From contig JAUBSN010000040.1 in NCBI GenBank assembly GCA_036704825.1, positions 9,365 through 73,364 on the forward strand: a stretch of DNA of 64,000 bases, read 5' to 3'. The stretch's first letter is position 1. Each line of letters begins with the position of its first letter. Origin of the DNA: Microcoleus sp036704825. GTDB lineage: Bacteria > Cyanobacteriota > Cyanobacteriia > Cyanobacteriales > Microcoleaceae. The notes below the pieces were generated by a model. The model did not search any database and was not told the DNA's origin. It worked only from the letters and a program-made list of their open reading frames with translations. This document shows positions 55,087-64,000 of the stretch, piece after piece. Position numbers and translations under genes: made by a program.

Positions 55087-58000
55087 ATGACCATTTTACA
55101 CGGCAGTTGGCTCTTAGATAGTGAAAAAAGTTGCTTGTTTATTTGGGGAGAAACTTGGCGAAAAATAGGTGAAATTGAAACCATAGAATCGGGGATAAAG
55201 TTACCGCATCCCTTAGCAATGACCGAATCGGAATTTAAGAATTTCCTAAATTCCTTGCAGCAGTCTGGAAAACTCAACTGGCAATTACCGGAAACCGCAG
55301 AAACTCCCAAGGAAACAAGCAAAAAAACTCGGCGATCGCCCAAAACTCAAAGCGCCACAGAAATTCCCGCGCCCGACTCCTCAATTAAAAGGGAAATTCG
55401 GACGATCGCACTTCCCACCCAAATCTCAAAATCGAACGCAAATCTGATGCCGCAGCACTCAGCAGCAGCACTCTCAGAACCTGCCAAAACCGAGGAAATT
55501 TACCTTTATCCCTGGCAAGTCGAGGGTTTTTGTCTCAACCCTCAAGCAGCTTTTGTTTTCTTGCAATCACTACCGCTTAACAGCACGGAACTAGACTCAT
55601 TTGTCGGCTCAGATTTGCGTTTTTGGTCTCATATTGCTAGGTGGAGTTTGGATTTGTTGGCAAGATGCAAATTTTTGCCGGGATTGGAGAAACAGCCGGA
55701 CGGTTCTGCTATTGCCAAATGGCAACCTTTGTTAGATAGTTCTACAGATACACTCCGCCTCGCCACTTTTGTCAAGCAAATGCCGACGGCTTGCCGAACA
55801 TATCAGAAGAAGGAAGAAGGAAGAAGGAAGAAGGAAGAAGGAAGAGGGAAGAAGGAAGAAGGAAGAGGGGAAAAAGAAGAAACATCCAGTCAATTACCTT
55901 TAGCGGTGGATTTGCCGATGGGGGCGGAGGAATTGGTGTTAGGCTTTTTGAGTAGTATTGTAGATAGCCAAGTGCGATCTGCTGGTAGCTCTACTTTAGA
56001 CATCAAAACAGTTTCTCCTGTCCGCGAGTGGCTGCAAGCTTTGCAGCAGGAATCTGGGATTGTGCAAGTAGAAACAGCAGCCTTGGAAAACTTGGCAACC
56101 AAGCTGAATGCTTGGACTGCACCGCTGCAAAACCAATTATCTCAACAAAGTCAATTTCGCACTTGCTTTCAACTCATACCGCCAGCGCCCGGTAAAGCCA
56201 ACTGGAGTTTAAATTATTGCTTGCAAGCAGCAGATGACGCCGAATTTTTGGTGGACGCGACAACTATTTGGAACAACTCTGTCGAGCGTTTGGCTTATGC
56301 GGGGCGGACAATAGAATTGCCTCAAGAAACTTTGCTCAGCGGCTTGGGTTTAGCCTCGAAACTTTATCCGTTAATTGAACCGAGTTTGCAAGCACAGCGG
56401 CCTCAATCTTGCCAATTAAATCCGCTGCAAGCTTACGAGTTTATTAAGTCTGTAGCTTGGCGGTTTGCTGATAGCGGGTTGGGCGTGGTTTTGCCGCCGA
56501 GTTTGACAAAGACGGATGGTTGGGCGAGTCGTTTGGGTTTGAGCATTCAAGCGGAAACTCCGAAAGTGACTCCGGCTAAAGGGGGGTTGGGATTGCAAAG
56601 TCTGCTAAATTTTAAGTGGGAATTGACGATCGGCGGACAGCGCATTTCTAAGGCAGAATTTGACAGATTGATCGCGTTGAATTCGCCTTTGGTGGAAATT
56701 AACGGCGAGTGGGTGGAGTTGCGCGCGCCGGATGTGAAAGCGGCTCAAACTTTTTTTGCCAGCCGCAAGGAGCAAATGACTCTTTCTTTGGAGGATGCTT
56801 TGCGTTTGGCGTCGGGCGATTCTCAGACGATCGAAAAATTGCCTGTGGTGAATTTTGAGGCTACGGGTCAACTTCAGGAATTGTTGAATACTTTGAGCGA
56901 TAATCAAGCGGTAAGTGCGATCGCAACTCCGGCTAGTTTCCGAGGACAATTGCGGCCTTATCAAGCCCTAGGAGCAGGTTGGTTGGCATTCTTAGAACGC
57001 TGGGGTTTAGGTGCTTGTCTCGCGGACGATATGGGATTAGGCAAGACGATCCAGTTAATCACTTTTCTCCTGCATTTACAAGAACAAGATGCCCTAGAAG
57101 CGCCAACATTACTGGTTTGTCCGACATCAGTATTGGGCAACTGGGAGCGCGAAGTCAAGAAATTTGGCCCGACGCTAAAACTGTTAGTTCACCACGGAGA
57201 CAAACGCGCTAAAGGCAAAGCATTTGCGGCTGAAATTAAACGAAAGGATTTAATAATTACCAGTTACGCGCTGGTGTTTCGCGATGCGAAGGAATTTCAA
57301 GGCGTTAAATGGCAAGGATTGGTTTTAGATGAAGCGCAAAATATTAAAAATTCCGAGGCGAAGCAGTCCCAAGCGGTGCGGCAAATCGAGGCATCTTTTA
57401 GAATTGCGCTGACGGGAACTCCGGTGGAAAATAGACTGCAAGAATTGTGGTCAATTTTGGAGTTTCTCAATCCTGGCTATTTGGGACCGCGCAATTTCTT
57501 TCAGCGGCGATTTGCAATTCCGATCGAGAAATACGGAGATAGGGAATCTTTGCAGAGTTTGCGATCGCTCGTTCGGCCTTTCATCCTCCGCCGCCTGAAA
57601 ACTGACAAAGAAATCATCCAAGATTTGCCCGAAAAACAGGAGATGACTGTATTTTGCGGGCTGGCAGCTCAACAGGCGGTATTATATCAGAAAATCGTCG
57701 AAGAGTCAATAACTGAATTAGAGTCAGCCGAAGGCATTCAGCGCCGGGGAATGATTCTGGCTTTGCTGGTAAAACTCAAGCAACTTTGCAACCATCCAGT
57801 TCTTGTGAAAGCAGAAGCTAAGCCGAAAGAATTGGAGATTAAGAGTCAGGAATCGGGGAAATTGAAGCGGTTGGTGGAAATGTTAGAAGAGGTGCTTGCT
57901 GAGGGCGATCGGGCTTTGATTTTTACTCAATTTGCCGAATGGGGAAAACTCCTCAAACCGCATCTAGAACAGCATTTAGGGCGAGAAGTTTTGTTTTTGT

Positions 58001-58407
58001 ACGGCGGAGTTCGGCAACAGCAGCGGGAAGAAATGATCGATCGCTTCCAGCACGACCCCCAAGGCCCGCCGATTATGATATTATCCTTAAAAGCTGGCGG
58101 CACAGGTTTGAACTTAACCAGAGCAACCCACGTTTTCCACTATGACAGATGGTGGAATCCCGCAGTAGAAAATCAGGCAACTGACCGCGTATTTCGCATC
58201 GGTCAAACCCGCAACGTGCAAGTCCACAAATTTGTTTGTACTGGTACGTTAGAGGAGAAAATACACGATATGATTGAAAGCAAAAAAGCTCTAGCCGAAC
58301 AAGTTGTCAGCGCCGGCGAAAACTGGCTCACCGAACTCGATACAGACCAACTTCGCAATTTACTAATTCTCGATCGCAATGCTATTATAGAAACAGAAGA
58401 AGAATAA
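55087..58407 (+). CDS. SNF2/Rad54-family DEAD/DEAH helicase
   Basis: 1106 residues. N-terminal ~600 residues are the bacterial SNF2-associated region (IYLYPWQVEGFCLNPQAAFVFL, then a lid-type domain). The motor follows: Q/I motif ADDMGLGKTIQ (~645), II LDEAQNIKN, III LTGTPVENRLQELWSIL, then a helicase C domain ending DRWWNPAVENQATDRVFRIGQT. Bacterial members (HepA/RapA-like) remodel protein-DNA or stalled transcription complexes. A purine-rich insertion at residues ~239-264 encodes KKEEGRR-type repeats. ATG 55087. The SWIM-domain gene downstream is its usual partner. Confidence 0.9.
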   Translation: MTILHGSWLLDSEKSCLFIWGETWRKIGEIETIESGIKLPHPLAMTESEFKNFLNSLQQSGKLNWQLPETAETPKETSKKTRRSPKTQSATEIPAPDSSIKREIRTIALPTQISKSNANLMPQHSAAALSEPAKTEEIYLYPWQVEGFCLNPQAAFVFLQSLPLNSTELDSFVGSDLRFWSHIARWSLDLLARCKFLPGLEKQPDGSAIAKWQPLLDSSTDTLRLATFVKQMPTACRTYQKKEEGRRKKEEGRGKKEEGRGEKEETSSQLPLAVDLPMGAEELVLGFLSSIVDSQVRSAGSSTLDIKTVSPVREWLQALQQESGIVQVETAALENLATKLNAWTAPLQNQLSQQSQFRTCFQLIPPAPGKANWSLNYCLQAADDAEFLVDATTIWNNSVERLAYAGRTIELPQETLLSGLGLASKLYPLIEPSLQAQRPQSCQLNPLQAYEFIKSVAWRFADSGLGVVLPPSLTKTDGWASRLGLSIQAETPKVTPAKGGLGLQSLLNFKWELTIGGQRISKAEFDRLIALNSPLVEINGEWVELRAPDVKAAQTFFASRKEQMTLSLEDALRLASGDSQTIEKLPVVNFEATGQLQELLNTLSDNQAVSAIATPASFRGQLRPYQALGAGWLAFLERWGLGACLADDMGLGKTIQLITFLLHLQEQDALEAPTLLVCPTSVLGNWEREVKKFGPTLKLLVHHGDKRAKGKAFAAEIKRKDLIITSYALVFRDAKEFQGVKWQGLVLDEAQNIKNSEAKQSQAVRQIEASFRIALTGTPVENRLQELWSILEFLNPGYLGPRNFFQRRFAIPIEKYGDRESLQSLRSLVRPFILRRLKTDKEIIQDLPEKQEMTVFCGLAAQQAVLYQKIVEESITELESAEGIQRRGMILALLVKLKQLCNHPVLVKAEAKPKELEIKSQESGKLKRLVEMLEEVLAEGDRALIFTQFAEWGKLLKPHLEQHLGREVLFLYGGVRQQQREEMIDRFQHDPQGPPIMILSLKAGGTGLNLTRATHVFHYDRWWNPAVENQATDRVFRIGQTRNVQVHKFVCTGTLEEKIHDMIESKKALAEQVVSAGENWLTELDTDQLRNLLILDRNAIIETEEE
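55804..55880 (+). repeat. In-frame GGAAGAA heptamer array within the SNF2 gene
   Basis: About ten heptamers encode a seven-residue period (KKEEGRR, KKEEGRG, KKEEGRG, EKEE). Three heptamers equal 21 bp or seven codons, so the reading frame is kept. It lies in a linker region and not in the motor. Confidence 0.85.
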
Positions 58408-58482
58408 TGTGTTTAATTTTCTTCGGTTTTTCGTGAGGACTTTAGGAATGAGAATTAAATAAAATCGACTTTTCATGTTTGT

Positions 58483-58511
58483 TGTGGGATGGGCGTCCCG
58501 CCCATCCCACA
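58483..58511 (+). terminator. Perfect 12-bp hairpin TGTGGGATGGGC/GCCCATCCCACA downstream of the SNF2 gene
   Basis: The stem (58483-58494 with 58500-58511) has a 5-nt loop and sits 76 bp after the SNF2 stop. A run of A rather than T follows, so it may be a repeated palindrome with partial terminator function. Confidence 0.5.
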
Positions 58512-58560
58512 AGAAGAAAAAAGGGAAATTATTTAATTGACGATCCTTAGATAACTAAAG

Positions 58561-58655
58561 CTTTCTTCCTCCTTCCTTCTTCCTCCTTCCTTCTTCCTCT
58601 TTCCTTCTTCCTCTTTCCTTCTTCCTCTTTCCTTCTTCCTTATTCCTTCTTCCCT
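58561..58655. repeat. TTCCTTC/TCCTTTC heptamer array
   Basis: About thirteen pyrimidine-rich heptamers fill the space immediately before the SWIM gene start (58662). This leaves no purine-rich ribosome site, unusual for a gene start. Confidence 0.8.
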
Positions 58656-58661
58656 CGGCTT

Positions 58662-59489
58662 ATGATTGACAGAGAATGGTGGACACAACAGTGGTTAGAT
58701 TTAATCAATACCTACCGCTTCAAAAAGCGCTTAGAACGCGGCTGGCAATACGCGCGCGAGGGAAAAGTTCTCAGCATTAACTTCGCCAACCAAGAAGTAA
58801 TCGCCGTAGTTCAAGGAACAGATCCCAAACCCTATCAAGTTTCTTTAGGACTCGATACATTGACTGATGAAGATTGGGATTACGTGATTGAAAATATGTC
58901 GCAAAGAGCAGTTTTTTCAGCTAAACTACTAGCAGGAGAAATGCCGCACAATATTGAAGATGTATTTGCAGCAGCGGGCAAAACGCTATTTCCGTTAAGC
59001 TTGTCAGATATTCGATCGCGCTGTAGCTGTCCTGACCCCAAAAACCCTTGCAAACACATCAGTGCAGTATACTACTTATTGGGCGATCGCTTCAGCGAAG
59101 ACCCTTTCGTACTCTTTCAATTGCGAGGGCGAACAAAAGAGCAAATCTTGACAGCACTCCGTCAAAGACGAGGTACGCAAGGAGAGGAAAATTCCCAACT
59201 CAACTCCGGGGAAAATTCCCCCGCTGCGAATTCTAAATTGCCGAAGGTCGATCGCTTTTGGGAATACAATCAGCAGCTAGAACCATCTCTAGTAGTAATT
59301 GTACCCCCACCGAGCAGCGAAACAGTATTAGATATCTTAGGCCCGATTCCCCTTACCGCTGACGGAAAAGGAACCGCTGGCAAATCATCGCCCGCATCTG
59401 AGGCGCTAAAACAGCATTTTGCCAAAATTTACCAAGCAGTTAGCCAGCAAGCAGTTTTAGCAGCACTAAAACGGGGCGAAGGAGATTAA
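58662..59489 (+). CDS. SWIM zinc-finger protein
   Basis: 275 residues. The C-x-C-x6-C-x-H SWIM motif (CSCPDPKNPCKH, ~122-133) is followed by the family's HISAVYYLLGDRFSEDPFVLFQLRGRTKEQIL. SWIM domains bind DNA or protein and, in bacteria, pair with SNF2 ATPases encoded next door, as here. N-terminus WWTQQWLDLINTYRFKKRLERGWQYAREGKV is also characteristic. ATG 58662 follows directly on a heptamer tract. A Gly/Ser/Asn linker occurs at ~175-195. Confidence 0.88.
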   Translation: MIDREWWTQQWLDLINTYRFKKRLERGWQYAREGKVLSINFANQEVIAVVQGTDPKPYQVSLGLDTLTDEDWDYVIENMSQRAVFSAKLLAGEMPHNIEDVFAAAGKTLFPLSLSDIRSRCSCPDPKNPCKHISAVYYLLGDRFSEDPFVLFQLRGRTKEQILTALRQRRGTQGEENSQLNSGENSPAANSKLPKVDRFWEYNQQLEPSLVVIVPPPSSETVLDILGPIPLTADGKGTAGKSSPASEALKQHFAKIYQAVSQQAVLAALKRGEGD

Positions 59490-59772
59490 CTTTTTTTTGT
59501 TGGGCTATAGCCCTTGAGGCTACAATTTCTAATTGCGTTTAGCAGTAGAAGGCGGGTTTGTGAAGCGCAACCAAGTTGCCAAAGTGGCTACGGCGAAGAC
59601 TGAAGCAAAGCTAAAAGTTAAGAAAGTCTCAAATGCTGACATAAGGCTGTTCCAATTGGGTGAACTAAGGAATCTTGCTACTAATTTTTATATCAGCATC
59701 GATCGAGCTTTTCAACCGATCGCGCACAAAGTTTTTAATGCTTAACGCTTTGTAATATTCCATAAAACAACA

Positions 59773-60411
59773 TTACAATCTTTTCATATTATTGATAACT
59801 CCGATTAATTCCTGGGGGCGTTCGATCAAAAAATCGGGATTGTGTGCCGCCAAAGCTGACCGAGAATTAAAACCCCAAGCGACAGCAATTACTTTAATTT
59901 TAGTTTTTTTAGCTGCTTCTATATCTCTAATCTCATCTCCTACATAAACGACTTGTTCGGGATGAATTTTTTGTTTATTTAACCACCGATTAATTACTTT
60001 ATGTTTTCCAAAAGTTGTTCCTGAATAAATAAAATTAAAGGTATCTTGTAACCCATTTTTTTCAAGCGAATCCAAAACATTGTCTCTAGAATTAGAGGTA
60101 ATAATACCCAGTTGAAAACCGCTGTTTTTTAATTCTAACAAAACTTCTTTAATCCCGCCAAATAAATGAATATTCGGAATTTCACTCCGCAACTCTGCTT
60201 TCAGCTTCCTAATTAGCAGCGGGAATTTGAAGATGGAAATTCCTGAATACATCAGAATTTGCCAAGAATTTAAATTGCTAAGTTGAGCCAGTTCCTCTTT
60301 TGTTGCCGACTTAAAGCCCAATTCAACTGACAAACGGTTGGTTATGCTCAGTAGAATATCAATCGTATCTGCTAACGTACCGTCAAAATCAAAAATAATT
60401 ACTTTGGTCAT
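59773..60411 (-). CDS. HAD family hydrolase, phosphoglycolate-phosphatase-like
   Basis: 212 residues. Motif I (IIFDFDGTLADTI), motif II (GIITSNSRDNV), motif III Lys (FGKHKVINRWL) and motif IV (VVYVGDEIRDIEAAKK) are complete, with an alpha-helical cap after motif I typical of HAD subfamily IA. It would dephosphorylate a small phosphorylated metabolite; assignment to phosphoglycolate is only by general similarity. ATG 60411. Confidence 0.87.
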   Translation of the reverse strand: MTKVIIFDFDGTLADTIDILLSITNRLSVELGFKSATKEELAQLSNLNSWQILMYSGISIFKFPLLIRKLKAELRSEIPNIHLFGGIKEVLLELKNSGFQLGIITSNSRDNVLDSLEKNGLQDTFNFIYSGTTFGKHKVINRWLNKQKIHPEQVVYVGDEIRDIEAAKKTKIKVIAVAWGFNSRSALAAHNPDFLIERPQELIGVINNMKRL

Positions 60412-60449
60412 TGGACAATAGCAAATAAGGAACTGTGAATCATACCATT

Positions 60450-60477
60450 TTAGATTTTAGATTTTAGATTTTAGATC
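60450..60477. repeat. TTTTAGA heptamer array adjoining the MITE-like copy
   Basis: Four heptamers between the HAD start and the MITE-like element. Confidence 0.75.
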
Positions 60478-60478
60478 G

Positions 60479-60700
60479 TTGGTAACAAGTTAAGCTAAGA
60501 AAGCCTTTGTCAATCAGCAATTATGCTCGAAATTTACTCGGATTTTGGGCCCAAAACTGAGATTTGGGCGATCGTGCGATCGTGCCGAGGGTCATATTTA
60601 TACCTACTCCCTCTCAAATCGTAAATTTTCCACTCCTCAAACAGCAGTTTTTTTGAGTAATATTACTGATTGACAAATGCAATTAAGTCTTAAATTGTCA
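60479..60700. mobile_element. MITE-like element, copy 2 (~222 bp)
   Basis: Closely similar by eye to 30413-30627, including the unique core GATTTTGGGCCCAAAACTGA and the GAGTAATATTACTGATTGAC right arm. Differences are scattered substitutions plus a short HIP1-like duplication (GATCGTGCGATCGTG). Terminal inverted repeats of ~40 bp and no coding capacity mark a non-autonomous element. Confidence 0.7.
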
Positions 60701-60831
60701 CAAATGATTTTAGATAGAAATGATTTACTCCATAATGTATGGGTTTTTGGTGCGCCGACCGGGCACCCTACGGCTATTATGTATAGGGTAAGGTACTCAT
60801 CAGCGCACCCGAAGGGCGAACATCTCAACTT

Positions 60832-61767
<936 letters not shown>

Positions 61768-62045
61768 TTGACACCAGGCAAATATTTACCTTTTGTATTG
61801 ACTCTTTTTATTTTATATGATAAGCAAAGCGATTTTAAAGATCGGCTTCGTGAATCAACTAATTCGGCGCACCGTCTAGTGACGCCGATCGCAATTTACC
61901 CAACATTTGATTATAGTTTTATAACTCAGCTATATGTAATTTATATTTGCTAAAGTTAACAAAACGTTACATGATTTTAATAAAGGCAGCTTGAGAGTCC
62001 CTAACTCAAGTACCTCACTAAAACTACAAATCTCACAAAATAAAC

Positions 62046-63008
62046 ATGGCAGTTAGTATTCAATCAGCTCAATCTATTTTTTCCAACACCGAGGTGGCGA
62101 GCATTGTTCCGGCTACCACCGAAGCGTTCTACAAACTCAGCGTAGAAGACCAACTGGCACTGCTCTGGTATGCCTACACCGAAATGGGTGTTTCCATCAC
62201 CGCAGCAGCACCCGGAGTAGCCAGCATGACGCTTGTCGAAGGCGTCCTCAACGACATTAAGCAGATGTCGCCGGCTGAGCAAAGCAAAACCATGTTTGAC
62301 CTAGCCAGCAACGCGGACACTCCCATCGGGCGGATTTACACTTCCTTGCGCGTCAACACCAAACTCGGTTTCTGGTACGAGTTGGGACAGTTGATGAAAC
62401 AGGGTATTGTCGCTCCGATCCCCGCTGGCTATCAACTGTCTCCCGAAGCCACCGCAGTTCTAGAAACCATCAAGAAACTAGATCCGGGCCAGCAAATTAC
62501 CGTACTTCGCAATACCGTAGTTCACATGGGCTACGACCCCGATTTCAGCCAAGAGTACGCCAAACGCTCGGCCCCCCGCAGCACTCCCACCGCTCTAGAA
62601 GAGCGGGTGAAAACCAAAATTGAGGGTATCACCGAGCAGACTGTGCTCAACTATATCGACTACATGAACGCCTTCGACTTCACCCCAGCCGTCGGTTTAT
62701 TTGCTGAAGAAGGTGCCCTGCAACCGCCTTTCCAAAAGCCGATCGTCGGTCGCGAAGCTATCCTCAACTATATGCGGGAAGAGTGCGTCGGACTGAAAAT
62801 GATGCCCGAGCGAGGCGTATCGGAACCCGCAGAAGATGGCTACCGCCAAGTGAAAGTCACCGGCAAAGTCGAAACTCCCTGGTTCGGATCGAATGTGGGA
62901 ATGAACATTGCGTGGCGGTTTTTGCTCGATCCTCAAGGTCAAATTTTCTTTGTGGCGATCGACTTGTTGGCATCTCCTAAAGAATTGCTCAATTTGATGC
63001 GCAAATAG
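62046..63008 (+). CDS. Orange carotenoid protein (photoprotective, carotenoid-binding)
   Basis: 320 residues. The N-terminal helical domain (1-~165) holds Y44, W110 and R155 at the same positions as in Synechocystis OCP1; a linker (~165-192) follows, then the NTF2-like C-terminal domain with Y203 and W290 (equivalents of Y201/W288), which hydrogen-bond the keto-carotenoid. The domain salt-bridge Glu (E246 of REEC) is present. Blue-green light converts it to the red form, which docks on phycobilisomes to dissipate energy. A recovery protein (FRP) gene is not in the window. ATG 62046. Subtype (OCP1 versus OCP2) cannot be settled from the linker alone. Confidence 0.95.
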   Translation: MAVSIQSAQSIFSNTEVASIVPATTEAFYKLSVEDQLALLWYAYTEMGVSITAAAPGVASMTLVEGVLNDIKQMSPAEQSKTMFDLASNADTPIGRIYTSLRVNTKLGFWYELGQLMKQGIVAPIPAGYQLSPEATAVLETIKKLDPGQQITVLRNTVVHMGYDPDFSQEYAKRSAPRSTPTALEERVKTKIEGITEQTVLNYIDYMNAFDFTPAVGLFAEEGALQPPFQKPIVGREAILNYMREECVGLKMMPERGVSEPAEDGYRQVKVTGKVETPWFGSNVGMNIAWRFLLDPQGQIFFVAIDLLASPKELLNLMRK

Positions 63009-63044
63009 GATATTCTGGTTCGGTCAGTCAAATAGACTCTACAA

Positions 63045-63074
63045 AAACCCAGATGCCAGCAGGTGTCTGGGTTT
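63045..63074 (+). terminator. Hairpin AAACCCAGA/TCTGGGTTT downstream of OCP
   Basis: A perfect 9-bp stem (63045-63053 with 63066-63074) with a 12-nt loop, 37 bp after the OCP stop, followed by an AT-rich stretch. Likely OCP terminator. Confidence 0.6.
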
Positions 63075-63076
63075 AT

Positions 63077-63138
63077 ATCATTTGAGATTTGAGATTTGAG
63101 ATTTGAGATTTGAGATTTGAGATTTGAGATTTGAGATT
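63077..63138. repeat. GAGATTT heptamer array
   Basis: About eight consecutive TTTGAGA units directly after the hairpin, in the 368-bp spacer between OCP and the CTDH gene. Confidence 0.85.
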
Positions 63139-63376
63139 CAAGAATTGAAGGATTGGAAATGACTGATGGCATCTGGGTTTGCAGCTTGCTTGCACTTGCA
63201 TTTTTTGCAAGTAGTATTGATTTTTGTCGGATCGCTCCCAAAGTTGCGATCGACGCTCTCCGGTTCCTCCTTTTTTCGGAGAATTATTTTCCTGCCCCTA
63301 CTTATATCTTTTGAGGGATTTGCTGCGACAAAGAGAATGATTACAGTATACTCATTCATCTAAAATCACTTCTTTT

Positions 63377-63811
63377 ATGACCGCAACAACTAGACCTATT
63401 ATAACTAGCTCTATAAAGATTGCCGACATCACAAACCCAGCGGTACAGCGATATTTTGAAACTTTAAACGCGGGCGATTTTGACGCGACGGCTAATTTGT
63501 TTGCTGAGGACGGGGTTCTGCACGCGCCGTTCGAGGAGCCAATTATCGGTAAAAGCTCGATCGCAGCTTATCTAAAAACAGAAGCGCGAGGAATGCAGCT
63601 CCAACCGCAGCAAGGTGTCAGCAAAATTTTAGAAGATGGCAAAGTTGAAATTCAGGTTAGCGGCCGAGTGCAAACATCCGTATTTGGTATTAATGTCGGA
63701 TGGCGGTTCGTGTTCAATTCTCACCAACAAATACTTTCTGTCACCGTCAAGTTGTTAGCTTCTCCCCAAGAATTACTAAATCTGCGGTCGCATAAGAAAT
63801 TTGATGTTTGA
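63377..63811 (+). CDS. OCP C-terminal-domain homologue (CTDH), carotenoid carrier
   Basis: 144 residues, NTF2-like. The order of motifs follows the OCP C-terminal domain: VQRYFETLNAGDFDATANLFAEDGVL, APFEEPIIG, GRVQTSVFGINVGWRF, VKLLASPQELLNL. Y26 and W109 are the equivalents of the carotenoid-binding Tyr and Trp. The protein has no cysteine at all, so it cannot form the disulfide-linked dimer described for cysteine-bearing CTDHs. CTDHs extract and pass ketocarotenoids to HCPs and OCP apoproteins. ATG 63377, same direction as OCP, separated by a hairpin and repeat, so probably its own promoter. Confidence 0.9.
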   Translation: MTATTRPIITSSIKIADITNPAVQRYFETLNAGDFDATANLFAEDGVLHAPFEEPIIGKSSIAAYLKTEARGMQLQPQQGVSKILEDGKVEIQVSGRVQTSVFGINVGWRFVFNSHQQILSVTVKLLASPQELLNLRSHKKFDV

Positions 63812-64000
63812 TAAGCTGTTTCACATTTAAATTGTCTATTTTGGTTTGATATTATGTCCGGTCGATTACCCCTAATACGGTAGGGGTTCCCCTAGCGAAA
63901 AATATCTGCCAATAACCCTCTTGTGTCACTTTCGGTAGAGATTATTATCCTACTCCTATTCTAATTAAAGTAGGGTGCGTCGCCGCCAGAATTCTGATTG

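Noticed and set aside
59533..59745. 70-codon frame starting with TTG after the SWIM gene
   Set aside because: Rare start, no ribosome site, overlaps a palindromic repeat and shows no family resemblance.

Overview
The window looks like chromosomal DNA from a filamentous, gliding, non-heterocystous cyanobacterium of the Oscillatoria/Microcoleus/Phormidium type. The evidence is: dense HIP1-type octamers (GCGATCGC); an orange carotenoid protein with a C-terminal-domain homologue; a hormogonium/pilus chemotaxis (Hmp/Pil) locus with HmpF; cyanobacterial families (DUF3318, DUF3352, KGK, Uma2, CHAT, pentapeptide repeats); and many heptanucleotide repeat tracts (TTTTAGA, GGAAGAA, GAGATTT). One 100-N assembly gap lies at 19745-19844.

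Layout. 1-4.3 kb holds the 3' end of a NupC-type nucleoside transporter, a DUF3318 gene, and an accessory patch with broken small genes, an antitoxin-like remnant, a stand-alone CdiA-C-like nuclease toxin overlapping a possible immunity gene, and an XRE remnant. 4.4-7.6 kb is a two-gene glycosylation unit (GT2-GtrA synthase plus a GT39 membrane transferase). 7.7-16 kb carries cofH, a Uma2 nuclease-like gene, small regulators, dapL and a DUF3352 protein. 17.2-21.3 kb is one large secreted protein with a haemagglutinin-type N-terminus, a Pro/Ala/Thr-rich linker and a CHAT protease domain, interrupted by the assembly gap. 21.5-24.4 kb contains a DUF262-AlbA_2 fusion (candidate defence gene) and an Rpn-type nuclease. 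25-28.2 kb has ccsA, a KGK gene and tilS.

28.2-43.1 kb is the motility block. hmpF runs leftward. Divergently, hmpA (PATAN-REC), hmpC (CheW), hmpD (MCP) and hmpE (hybrid CheA) run rightward, with a frameshifted tandem-HNH gene between hmpD and hmpE and no stand-alone CheY (hmpB/pilH). These genes should together steer type IV pilus-driven gliding or phototaxis.

43.3-52.2 kb holds a pentapeptide-RidA fusion, a lipoprotein-like methyltransferase, an APC permease, a PQQ-type sugar dehydrogenase lipoprotein, gene remnants (DUF190, TnpB), and an RppA/RppB two-component system with a divergent membrane protein. 52.4-61.8 kb holds pnp, a SNF2 helicase with its SWIM-domain partner, a HAD phosphatase and queG. 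The window ends with photoprotection genes: OCP followed by a CTDH.

Several non-coding elements recur. A ~215-222 bp MITE-like element with long terminal inverted repeats occurs at 30.4 kb and 60.5 kb. Heptamer arrays occur both between genes and, in frame, inside tilS and the SNF2 gene. No rRNA, tRNA or CRISPR array could be supported.
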